Origin: Areca catechu
Lineage: Eukaryota > Streptophyta > Magnoliopsida > Arecales > Arecaceae
Direction: 5' to 3'
NCBI GenBank assembly: GCA_021397845.1
Contig: CM038050.1
Coordinates: 109,605,891 to 109,669,890, forward strand
DNA length: 64,000 nucleotides
Shown: positions 1-9,576 of the stretch, piece after piece
Layout: every line of letters begins with the position of its first letter
How positions within the stretch are numbered: position 1 is the stretch's first letter
Translations under genes and position numbers: made by a program
Notes under the pieces: model-generated
The model's database searches: none
What the model was told of the DNA's origin: nothing
The model's input: only the letters and a program-made list of their open reading frames with translations

Positions 1-764
1 TTTTAAAGCTCAGTCTTTTGAAATCACCAATCAATTTATGAAAAGTATCATACAATTTTCAAAAGTAAAATCATTATAATTTTTAGAGTTTATCTCATCC
101 TCATATGCCATTAGACAAAAGTTTGTAGATTCATTGCAGATTCAAATTTTTCTTCTTCTTCTTCTTCAATCTTGTCTCTTTATTATTACTCTAAGTGGCC
201 ATCATTACATTTTGCTTAGACTTTTTGAAGGTCTTTTTGATAAGGGATAGTCAACTCTAAAATGTCCTAGTTTCTTGCATTTGTAATATAGCATCGGTTT
301 CTCCTTTTATTTTTCTTTATCCTTCTCTTTTCTTTCTTCACCTTTGCTGAAACTTTTCTTCTTGAAGCCATATCTTCTTCTCATAAACTTTTTGAATCTT
401 CTTGTGATCATATCCATTTCATCATCATTGTTAGACTCTTCTAATTTATAGCTTTCTTCATCTTCCTTGATTATTGATTTCAGAGTGATTGTTCTCTCTT
501 CTTAGTTCTTCTTCTATATTTTGTTTCATGCTCAACTCATGAGTCATGAAGGAGAGAGCTAATAAGCTCTTTCAAAGATAATTTAATAGTCACCTTGGCT
601 TCCCATTTTTTGGTAATAACCTAAGGATTTTTAAATAAGTTCACTATTATTGTAGTCTTTGCCAAGACTCTTCAAATTATTTATAATATGAATAAATCTT
701 ATAAACATATTAGTACTTTCAATCGATTCTATCTTAAATAACATATTTTATGAACAAGCATGTT
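1..764 (-). pseudogene. Sirevirus-like Ty1/copia gag fragment
   Basis: Read on the minus strand this is the C-terminal half of a copia gag (nucleocapsid/capsid) protein. At about 740-640 it reads MFIRFIHIINNLKSLGK, at about 640-520 it gives a degenerate version of the conserved stretch before THELSMKQ, and at about 290-245 a zinc knuckle appears as YYKCKKLGHFRVDYP. The first and last knuckle cysteines are Tyr, so zinc binding is lost. Stops and frameshifts occur throughout. The same motifs occur in element H at 13250-13790, which suggests the Sirevirus lineage. The fragment runs off the left edge of the window and ends where a different, LTR-like sequence starts near 765. Confidence 0.72.
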
Positions 765-1545
765 TGATGGTGCTAGATCAGCTCGAGCACCAGAGTAGGC
801 TAGAGATGGGATGCTGGTGACTATACTTGTAAAGAAGCGCTGGCTAGAGGTGGCTCAAGCGAAGGCCCTCTGATGCTTAAGTCAATATCTCGGACCATAT
901 AATAAAAAATGAAATGGAGCAGTGTGAGAGAATGCATGTTTGCATGCCTCTAGGGGGTTAATGGAGAGCCCCCTTTTATGCTCAAGCTTCAAGGGTGATC
1001 TCAAAATATCTTGATATTGTTGCAGGAAGTGAATGGATTTTGGCCTTCATCAGGATTTCTAGAAAGAAATCATCCTTCTTTATCTAGAATATCCTTCTTC
1101 CATTAATAGAATAAGTTGTCTTATATGCCTTTCCACATTTGCCTTAATGGCTCCTGGAGTTATGGTCCAAAGAGGGGCCATGCTTCTTTAATCGTTGAGA
1201 TCTACTATTGATTATGAGATTTGATTATTTGTCTATTATGGTAGGCATATTAGAATGAGCATCGGTAGGCTTTTGCTTCGGCTATTTTATAAGACATCCT
1301 TGTAGGGGGCCTTATTTGCTTGGCCTTGATTCCAAGTGTCAAGGTTTAGTAAATCTTTCATAGAACATATGGTCAAAGAAGCCAGGCAATAATTATGTTG
1401 AAGGTCTAAAAGATTGAATGTTGGATTTGGCAAGAGTCTAGAAGATTGAAGGTTTATCCTAGTGGGAAGGCAAAGGCCATAGCTTCGGCCTGGTAAAGCC
1501 GGGAGGCCAAAGATTGAACTCAGTAATGAGCTAGAGGGTCAAAGA
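765..1545 (-). repeat. Unassigned LTR-like stretch, possibly 3' LTR of the Tat element
   Basis: No coding sequence is visible. The stretch begins TGATGGTGCTAG at 765, with an imperfect inverted repeat GGTGCT...AGCACC nearby, which resembles LTR starts elsewhere in the window. It lies where the 3' LTR of the minus-strand Tat element ending at 9240 would be expected. I found no second copy and no target duplication, so this is inference only. Confidence 0.3.
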
Positions 1546-1557
1546 TATTTTAGTGCG

Positions 1558-2170
1558 ATGGTTAGTAGGACTGAGCATTCTACAATGCCGGTCCTAGCAT
1601 CTGTTATCAAGGAGTGGGATCAAATGATTGATGGGGCACCTTGGGGAAATATCCTAAGACAAGAGTTATCCTTTTGGATGATTGACAACATAAAATTAAG
1701 CTACTTTGACTGCATAGGTTTGGTCATCTCTACATCATTTAGGCAATCATTTTATAATTACATTTACCTAGAAGATCGTACCCCAGCATCAGAGGTAGAA
1801 ATAGCCAAAAAATTCTAAGTGCAATTTCAACTTATTCTAAAACAAATTCGATCAAACCATGTCTAGTTCTATGAACCTTGGTATCTTGGCAGTAGGGGTG
1901 TTCTCCCCACATCAGTTGCTCCTCACTTCTTGGTCCGAATGTGAAATTTTTAGACTGAGGAGTTGTTTTAGCACCATGCCCAAGGGATCCCGAGAGTTAT
2001 ATCAAATTTTGCATTCTCAAAAAGTGGGCATGTTAAGGAAGGCTTCGATACCTTATAAATTTTTTAAAGGGTGTGAAGAGTTAAAGTGGTCATTTTTTCC
2101 TATAAAAAATTTTATAAGAGATTTATTGTCACTGATTTTTTTGCTTGGGAGATTCTTTGTTTATTGAGTG
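1558..2170 (+). pseudogene. Unrecognised open frames upstream of first coiled-coil gene
   Basis: Two consecutive short plus-strand frames (1558-1818, 86 residues, and 1859-2167, 102 residues) are separated by a stop and a frameshift. I do not recognise the protein. They lie directly upstream of a coiled-coil region that resembles the end of plant Transposase_28-type proteins, so they may be the decayed front part of the first of two antisense genes carried by the Tat element. No membrane segment or catalytic motif is evident. Confidence 0.3.
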
Positions 2171-2171
2171 G

Positions 2172-3498
2172 TGATTTCTAGCAGAGAGAGGTGATTTCCG
2201 GTAGCCTTTTTGGCAAGTTTCCCAATGGCTCAAGTATTAATGGATCCTTGAAACATACAAAGTCTATGAAAAGAAATTCTGAGGCATCGAATGGCTAGTG
2301 CTTTGACTAGTAAGGACCCTAGTCTATCTATCGATATTCCTAGAGTCCAAGTTCTAGAGGCCACCCTAAAGTCCTGGATGCTCCCAAGGGTCTTCATTTG
2401 CCAAAGAGTGGGTTCAGACTTTTCTTTGGGTGGTAGATGATCATGAGGCCTGTGAGTTAAGATCCATAAAGCATGAACATATGGCTTTTGAGTCAATTAT
2501 TCAGGTACAAAGAAGGTTTATCATCTAATTTTCATGTCATTATTTCTTTGTCTCACTTCACTCTTTCTTTTTAATATGGCACCATTTGTGGGTTGTTTTC
2601 TCGACTTTTATATGTGGTCAGCCGAGGCTACAAAAGCAAGGATTACTGGGATGGAGGAGAAAGTTGTCGATGCCAAGAAGGAGCTTTGTGAAGCTGAGAC
2701 TCGAGATTCTAAAGCAGAAGGAGAGTTTTAAGAGCAAAAGAAGTGTGCAAACACTTTATCAAAGAATATTGTTCATTCGACAATAAAATTGGATGAAGCA
2801 AGTAGTTGTGTTGCTTCATTTCACCAGAGGATGACTGACATGTGCCATATAGAAGCCCAAGCTATCTTAGATGCTAAAGCTAAAATCACTGGATTGGAAA
2901 AAAGCTTTCAAGCTAAAATTAGGGACTTGAAGGTTGAGGTGAATTGCCGAATCCAATGGTTTTGGGAAGAACTCAATTCAGCGAGGAGTGAGAATGAGTG
3001 GTTGTGGAAAGAGCTTCATTAGGCTCACAATCAAATATAGTGTGAGGGGTCCTCAGGACAGGATGAGAGGGTCTAACAAGCTGAGCAGGCTAAAGATGAA
3101 GCCATAGCCAAAGTTCAGTTCCTTCTATAGGCATTGGAGGAGGAAAGAGCTAGGAGCGCGACCACCTTCCAATGATTTTAGAGTTGCTGAACCATGGAAA
3201 TGAAAGAAAACATATCTTTGCAAAATTGACCGAAGCTGGCCAAAAATACTATTGATGATTGAAGAAGAATATTGGTGATTATGGTGATGAAATCATAAGA
3301 TTGCAAAGCAAGTTGTCTTTGACCGAGGTGCATGCTGGAGCTGCTGATACACGACTTTGCCATGCCAAAAGTAGGGTGTACAAAGTAAGATTCGAAGATT
3401 GTAGACTTTTAGTAGCCCAGATTTTCTTGAATGTTGGGACTCGCCAGCTTTGGGTTCCTATCATGGAACAAGCCTTGGCATCTCTCCAAGCAAGCTAG
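2172..3498 (+). pseudogene. First antisense coiled-coil gene of the Tat element (aORF copy 1)
   Basis: From 2622 on the plus strand encodes a long charged, heptad-like protein (for example ARITGMEEKVVDAKKEL and AKAKITGLEKSFQAKIRDL), broken by stops at 2731, 3022 and later. It ends in a 79-residue frame (3259-3498) with the coiled coil RLQSKLSLTEV followed by a short hydrophobic tail. A likely intron lies at 2505-2621: the donor follows ATTATTCAG and the acceptor is TGGTCAG. The same donor context (ATCATTCAG|GT) precedes the coiled coil of the second copy at 6303. Tat-lineage retrotransposons are known to carry extra genes, often antisense, between pol and the 3' LTR, some with a Transposase_28 domain. 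Assignment to that class is inference. Confidence 0.5.
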
Positions 3499-4335
3499 AT
3501 GAATCGAGGGTGAGGGGGAGAGAATTAAGATTCCTACCCACCGTAACTTTTTTGCTTTTTTCATCTTCAACCTATAACTACTTTTGAGATGAATAAAACA
3601 TAAATTTTATCTAAGTGTTTTTTTGGTATTTTTTGAAAGCATTTCATTGTTCGTAGGTGATTTTGGTTATACTGGTATCTTTTTAGGAAAGGTAGTGAAT
3701 TGGCCAGAGTTTATCCCTCAGTTGAATCACATTAACTCATAGATTTTTATCAACCGTGTGCAATATTCAAAAAGGCATGTTGTCATGAGTCACGTGGAAA
3801 ATGAGGGACATTGGCTATATTATGATGACCTAGGTGATATAGCGCTCAAGGCTAATTACAACCTTTTTGCATAGAAAATGAAGAGTTGACAGGAGGTATT
3901 TATGATGCTCCAATACTAGTGATTTGGGGGAGCATGGTTTAGCCTATCTTTAAGTACCACTTGGCTACCATCCATTGGGAGTGGTTTTGTTTTAAACAAA
4001 TCTAGATCGTTGAGAGGGTCTTTATAAGTAGGGATATGCCTAGGGCCTGTACTGCCTTTCATTTTTGAACTTCCCTTCTCCCTTTAGTTTTTCCTTTAGT
4101 GTTCTTTCCCACCATCCATAATTGCCTCCAGTAAGTTTCACTAGCATTCTCCATTATCTCCTATATTCTCTTTTTGCTTAGGCTCTTCAAAATCTCATTT
4201 AAGTTCATTGGGGACTTGTTTACTCTCCTTAGAGTCATTTTTGTTTTATGTTTCTAGTTTTGGATTTTTGGAGTTCTTCCCATCGATTTTTAAGATTTTT
4301 TTTTTGGTTTTTGGGTAAATTAATTCTATCCTTCA
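3499..4335 (+). promoter_or_regulatory. Intergenic region with TATA-like box ahead of the second antisense gene
   Basis: No coding sequence. A TATA-like box (TTTATAAGTAGGG, core 4023-4028) lies about 310 bases upstream of the first ATG of the next gene at 4336. It is followed by a pyrimidine-rich leader (4055-4330), as in plant class II promoters. A similar TATA block with a pyrimidine-rich downstream stretch occurs at 8393-8400. Confidence 0.4.
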
Positions 4336-6790
4336 ATGTCAGACTCTGAATGGTCTATCGAGTTGGCCGGTTCATGATCTTCGAAATATGAACCTACCAA
4401 ATTGGGGATTACCACTAGGGGTCATCTTGCCGAGTCGAGGGTTCTTGCCAAGGATGTGAAGTTGCCCTGAACCATGGGATAACTATGCCCATTGCTACAT
4501 TATCAGAGAAGGTGAGTCTCGATGTGGGATCTTCGGTGAATCCCAAATGAGAATTCCTTTTGAGGAGCATCCAATCTAAAATTCGAGGATCGAATTTGGT
4601 CAAACTATGAAGTAAGTACCAAATCCCTCTAAATTTTGAACTAAAAATCCTACTCAATATTGACCAGGCATGTAACTCTCCCCCAGGCTAGTTGACTCAA
4701 TACAAAGAGTATTTTCTAGCTAGGTTAAGGTTATCCTTATTTCCTTTTTCTGGTGAACTTCTTAAGGCTATAAGTCTCCCTCCTTATGCAGTTATGACAA
4801 ATACATGGCAATTTGTCTTTGAATTTTTTGTAGTTTGAGGCTTAGCCAGGGTACATCCTACGATTTCAATTTTTAGAGCCCTTTTTCATTTAGTAAGCAC
4901 CACCACCATCATGGGTGGTGGTTTGCATATCCTTGTAGAAGATAAGGGCAACGTCCCTTGATTGAGGTAATCTTTCTTCTATCCATCATCGGAAGGAATA
5001 TTTCTTTTAGTAAGGCATCCTGATGTTGATGATTGGAGTTTTACACAATGGGGCATTCAATCATGTCAATTGACTTGCCCCACACTTTTGTCTGAGGAGG
5101 AGGAGGAATGGTTCAGGGTTTTCAATGCTTTCATGTGACCACCTTGAAAGTTTTTCTATTCGAGGTGTCCCTTTTGAATGTAGGGTTTAGCGAAGTTTAG
5201 TCGAGAGGTGAAAAGAATTCCAATCCTCCCCTTTTGCTTCCTACTTCGAACCTTTTTTCTTCTAAATATCCTTTTCTTTGTTTTTAGATATAGATTCTTC
5301 GGATGCTCACAACTTAAGGAGAGTGATCCTGAAGAAGAGGAAAGCTAGTATGTAGGGGTGCAAATGGGTTGGGTCGGATCGGGTCATGAGGGATCTCGAT
5401 TCGACCTGGTTCTTTGATAAAATTCTAATATTAGATCCAAATCCAATCCATTAAAAAAATCAGGGCGGGTCAGGTTGTGTTCACTATTAGAATTTTCAAC
5501 CCAATGGGTCATTCAGGTTGAATCAGGTCCATAAATAACTTGGTTCTAATCTAAAAAAATTAGATCTAAATATGATCTAGATAAAATATAGATAACTATA
5601 TTTCAATTATTACATAGCCAACTATTATTAACCATAAAATAGAACAAATCATAATATTTTTAAAATAAATTAAGATATAAAATTAATTATAACTCTATTT
5701 CTATATTAAAAATAAGTTTCATATAAATTTTAAATTATAATTTAAAGGTCCAAATAGATATGATCCTAATGGTATTAGTATATTTGAGTCGGGTCGGGTT
5801 GGGTCAGGTCCAAATTCAATAAACCTAGACCCGACTTGAAAAATGAAACATGTCTAATTTTAGGACCTGACCCGGATCCATGGGTCCATATAAACGGGTT
5901 GCATCAGATCTAAATGGGTCAGGTTGAGTCGGGTCATGGGTCAACCCGACCTATTTGCAGCCATACTAGTATGGCTCTAGCTGCTGGAGAAATATTGGGG
6001 GTTCAGACTGTGGATGCCCTCGATCCTGAGAGTGATTTGGCCTTTTCTTTGGAGGTCCCCCCTCTAGTTACTTTCAAATGCTCCAAGGTGTCAGAGGCAG
6101 GGACTTCCTCCTCCGCCCCTATGTCGATCACCTTTGAGGGGTCTCAAGTGACCCAATTCCGGCATTTGAAATTTGCACCTTTGATAATTAGGAGGCTACC
6201 AAGGTCATCTTCGAGGACTTCATTTTTCTTATTGATGCAAAGCTGGTTGTTAGGGAGGGCAACAATCGGTATCAAAAAGATGCAATTATGAGCATCATTC
6301 AGGTTAGTTTCTCTTCTTACTTTTGAATTTAGCCTTTATCATTTGTTAACTCACTATTCAACTCACTACATCATAGGTATGTCATTTTATCCAAAATTAC
6401 TATGATTTGAGGGATTGCTGGATGACCAAAGAATGGAAGAGGAAGGGCTTGGTAGTATGCCTAGAAAAGGTGGAAGCCCACTATAAATAGTGCATCAAGG
6501 CTAAAAATGGACAAATTAACTAAGATGATATGAAAGAAGAGCTCTCTTTAGAAAAAAGAGCTCTAGAGACTGCACGGTAGCAGATAGTGGATTTTGGAAT
6601 AAAAAGAAGTAGAGCAAAAGGTGGTAGAGGCTTACAAGGCTTCTGAAGAATGATGCCAAGAGAAACTAGCTTTCTCCAAGCCATCTTTTAATTAAGACAT
6701 GGATGACACCAGAAAATGGGTCATCAAATGCTATCCATTCCTAAACCTAGATTTTTTTGATGAGGATTCAGTCGATAAGGCACCAATAAT
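4336..6790 (+). pseudogene. Second antisense gene: Transposase_28-like domain plus coiled coil (aORF copy 2)
   Basis: The frame opens at 4336 with MSDSEWSIELAGS. At about 4720-5120 it reads LSLFPFSGELLKAISLPPY, then TNTWQFVFEFFVV and RHPDVDDWSFTQWGIQ. This pattern of a substrate-independent plant transposon domain matches what I know of Transposase_28 (putative gypsy-type transposon domain). A hAT-type MITE splits it at 5353. The frame resumes immediately after at 5974 (LAAGEILGVQTVDALD) and runs to about 6291. A putative intron at 6303-6376 follows, then a coiled coil (DMKEELSLEKRALETA) to about 6700. In-frame stops and frameshifts break it. Its biochemical role is unknown. Orientation is opposite to the integrase remnant at 9240-9576. 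Confidence 0.52.
5353..5965. mobile_element. hAT-type MITE with perfect 8-bp target duplication
   Basis: A 613-bp insertion with terminal inverted repeats: the left end reads TAGGGGTGCAAATGGGTTGG and the reverse complement of the right end reads TATGGCTGCAAATAGGTCGG. It is flanked on both sides by CTAGTATG (5345-5352 and 5966-5973), a perfect 8-bp duplication. Eight-base duplications and TA-rich TIRs of this kind are typical of hAT superfamily elements. No transposase frame is present, so it is non-autonomous. The interior is AT-rich with GGGTCGGGT-like blocks near both ends. It lies in an exon of the antisense gene, whose frame continues cleanly on both sides. Confidence 0.9.
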
Positions 6791-7364
6791 AGTGTGCTAG
6801 CTCCCAAAGCAGGAGTTGTTAGGGTCAAGGAAGCTATTGATGCCCTGCCTGCTTGAACCATTTCCTTTTTTTTCTTTTATCAATGTATATATCATCAGCC
6901 AATCTTGCAAAGAAGGCTATTTTTGTGGAACCTTTAGGTTCCTTTTAAGTGCTATCAATGAAATACTTTTTGATTTTTTGACCAACTGTGATGATTCAGT
7001 GTGCATGCTTATGAATGTCTTTTGGAGCCATTTGTAATATTGAAAAGTTAAAAACTTACAGGCCTATGGTAAGCGCTCGAAGTTGTTACTTCTATCATGC
7101 CAAGAATTTGGCATAGCTTTCACAATAGATCATCTTTAGCTAATGGCATGGGCCATAGGTGATAAATCATCCAATATTGAATGTAAATAAGGCTGGGAAC
7201 CTCCTGTTGTAAGGCTGGGAGGGTTCATCATAGACCTAATTGGGAAGTCAAAGGTGCCCAATATTATCTTCGTCAGCTATTAGTTTCCTAGTGTTGGCCC
7301 AGTTTCTAGGCAAAAGCTAGTTGGGAAATATTTAGTTGCAGGACTCCTAAGATCAAGTACAAGG
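6791..7364. other. Non-coding stretch between antisense gene and tandem repeat
   Basis: No convincing coding sequence. A short open frame at 6816-7037 has no recognisable domain. The stretch probably holds the 3' untranslated part of the second antisense gene. Confidence 0.3.
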
Positions 7365-8105
7365 TTCGACCAATGGCTTTCAGGTGTTTTCTAATGCTAG
7401 CCCAATCAAAGGCTTTTAGGGATTGAATCTTCACATCTTGGCAAAATGCTTTCGGGAGGTGAGCATCGGCCAAAGGCTTTCTGATGCTAACTCGACCAAA
7501 GGCTTTCGGGTGCTAATCTTCATGTCCCAGTCAAAGACTTTTCAGAGTTAAGCATTAGGCCAAAGGCTTTCCAACAATAGCCCGATCAAAGACTTTCGGG
7601 TGCTGAATCTTTATGTTTTGGCCAAAGTCTTTCGAGAGTTGAGCATTAGGTCAAAGACTTTCCAATACTAGCCCGGCCAAAGGCTTTCATGCATTGAATC
7701 TTCATGTCTAGGTCAAAGGCTTTCGAAAGTCAAGAGTGAAACCAAAGGCTTTCCAATGCTAGCCTAGTCAAAGGCTTTTGGGTGCTAAATCTTTATATCA
7801 TGGCCAAAGGCTTTTAGAAGTTAAGTGTCTAGCCAAAGACTTTCTAATGCTAACTCGACCAAAAGCTTTTGGGCACTGAATCTTCACATCTCGGTCAAAG
7901 GCTTTCAAGAGTTGAGCACAGGTCAAAAGCATTCCAACACTGGCTCGGTCAAAGGTTTTCGGTTGCTGAATCTTCACATCCTGGCCAAAGACTTTTGGGA
8001 GTTAAGCATCAGGCTAAAGGCTTTCCAATATTGGCTCGGCCAAATGCTTTCGGATACTAAATCTTCATATCCTGGCCAAAAGCTTTTGGGACATCCAGCA
8101 CAACT
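7365..8105. repeat. 91-bp tandem repeat built of three about 30-bp subrepeats
   Basis: About eight diverged copies of a unit of 90-91 bp. The landmark GAATCTTCA-like block recurs at about 7425, 7515, 7605, 7696, 7787, 7878, 7968 and 8059. Each unit holds three versions of CCAAAGGCTTTC, followed in turn by CAATGCTAGCC, GGGTGCTGAATC and GGGAGTTGAGCATC. Open frames across this stretch simply translate the repeat. Tandem arrays between pol and the 3' LTR are known in Tat-lineage elements, which fits the position here. Confidence 0.85.
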
Positions 8106-9239
8106 TTTTGGTTCACCTTTATAAATTTCGAAGCCTTGAAGCATAAAAGTATGGCTAGTGGGTGATGTCAAATCCCAAGAATTTTGAATTACTTTTTAAA
8201 GCCAAGAGCATATTTATGGCATTGCTTGGTTAAGCATTCTGCAAGATTTTCATGATGCTTTTTAGATAAAGAAATGAGTTTCATCCTAAAAATCTACCAT
8301 GCCTACCATTCTTTCTAGGAATTTTTAATGCAAAGAAAGAGACATGTGTCGATTAGCAATCATCAATTTGGCCAGCCCTTATCTAGTTCCTTTATAAATA
8401 GGGGATTTGGGTTCTCATCTCCCCTTCGACTTTGTTTGTTTCTCCCAATTTTGGCTGGGAAGTTTCACCAATCATGAAGAAGTCCAATTGGCTTCACCTA
8501 GTGACATCCTCTTGGCATGGGAGGTATTGAAAATGGCCAATGGCTCGGCCACATTGCCATTACTGTCACTAGCTAGGGTATGGGATTGGAGGAGGGTTCA
8601 TGTTGTGTACCTCCTCAAGTTTTTTTTCATCAGCCAGTGTCAACAGACACTAGGACCAAGGAAGAGATAGAAAATGCTCTCCTAGGACTTTTGCCATGAA
8701 TAATAAGTGGCTAGAAACTCCTAAGATATTCTTTTCCCTTTCCTTCTTGTAATTAATGGAGCCTCCGGTCTATATGAGCTCCTTCTTCCTCATTTGCTAG
8801 CAGACCAAAGGGTCTTATGAGGGTCCAAACTCTATCACTCTTCGGCTCCATCTGCTTGTACGGTGTACCTCTCTACCATATCATAATTTTCTTGCCAGTT
8901 TTTTATGTCCCACCTATATTCTATAGAATATTTCTAGAAAAAAGTGTAACTTGGCCGAAATAAAAATGCATGTATCCCAAAATTTTGTAATGAAAAAGGA
9001 TTATTTTTATGTTTAATGTGTGTTATTATATATTTCACACTTGTCGAATCCTAAAGCTTGCAGTTGTCCACATTTTTACCGATGGCCCGTGATGGTAGTC
9101 ATGAACTCCAATAAGAGTTCCATCTCTCCATCGAGACTTTTGATTTGATGGTTGCTCTAGCCTTCTGAGTTTTCTATTAATTAAAACACATAGTTTTTAT
9201 ATAAAACTTTGAAAAGAAAAAGTACATTATTGATAATAT
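8106..9239. other. Non-coding stretch with plus-strand TATA-like box
   Basis: No recognisable coding sequence. CCTTTATAAATAGGGG (core 8393-8400), followed by a pyrimidine-rich leader, could be a plus-strand promoter. It resembles the block at 4018-4032. Near 9205-9220 an A/G-rich run could be a decayed polypurine tract in either orientation. The function is not established. Confidence 0.3.
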
Positions 9240-9576
9240 ATTTATACGTTTTTATAGTTTTAAGATTGGGGTAGGGGCATGTCATCTAGCTATGTCAGAT
9301 GATAGGTGCTGGGTCAAATGACCTCCTCCACCTAGTAAGGTCCCTCTTAATTTAAGGAGAGCTTTCCTTGATGAGTTGGCTGGTATACTTTGGCTCACCT
9401 AAGAACTAGGTCCCTAATTATGAAAAATTAACCTAAACTCTAGTATTGTAGTAGCAAGTAACCTTCCACTGATAAGTGGCCATCCTTATAGTGGCACACT
9501 ATGAACTTCTTTATAAGATCTAGATTTTCTTGAAGTAATTTAGAGTTACATTCATCATTGAAATTTTCCATGCTTG
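9240..9576 (-). pseudogene. Ty3/gypsy (Tat-type) integrase C-terminal fragment
   Basis: Reading the minus strand from 9571 gives MENFNDECNSKLLQENLDL, then RDLVLR, QPTHQGKLSLN*EGPY, and finally LDDMPLPQS*N. This is the order of the integrase C-terminus in Tat-lineage Ty3/gypsy elements (the DLVLR, GKL-PNWEGPY and G-PLP-WN blocks). Several stops are present and upstream integrase is missing: the fragment is cut at 9577 by a copia-type LTR. It is the anchor for calling the surrounding 765-9576 segment a minus-strand Tat element. Confidence 0.75.

Noticed and set aside
7365..8105. A CRISPR-like array
   Set aside because: The units are contiguous and diverge along their full length, with no conserved-repeat and unique-spacer pattern, and the sequence is from a plant.
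7825..8124. A 99-residue plus-strand frame
   Set aside because: It is a translation of the 91-bp tandem repeat; the same words recur in other frames and on the other strand.
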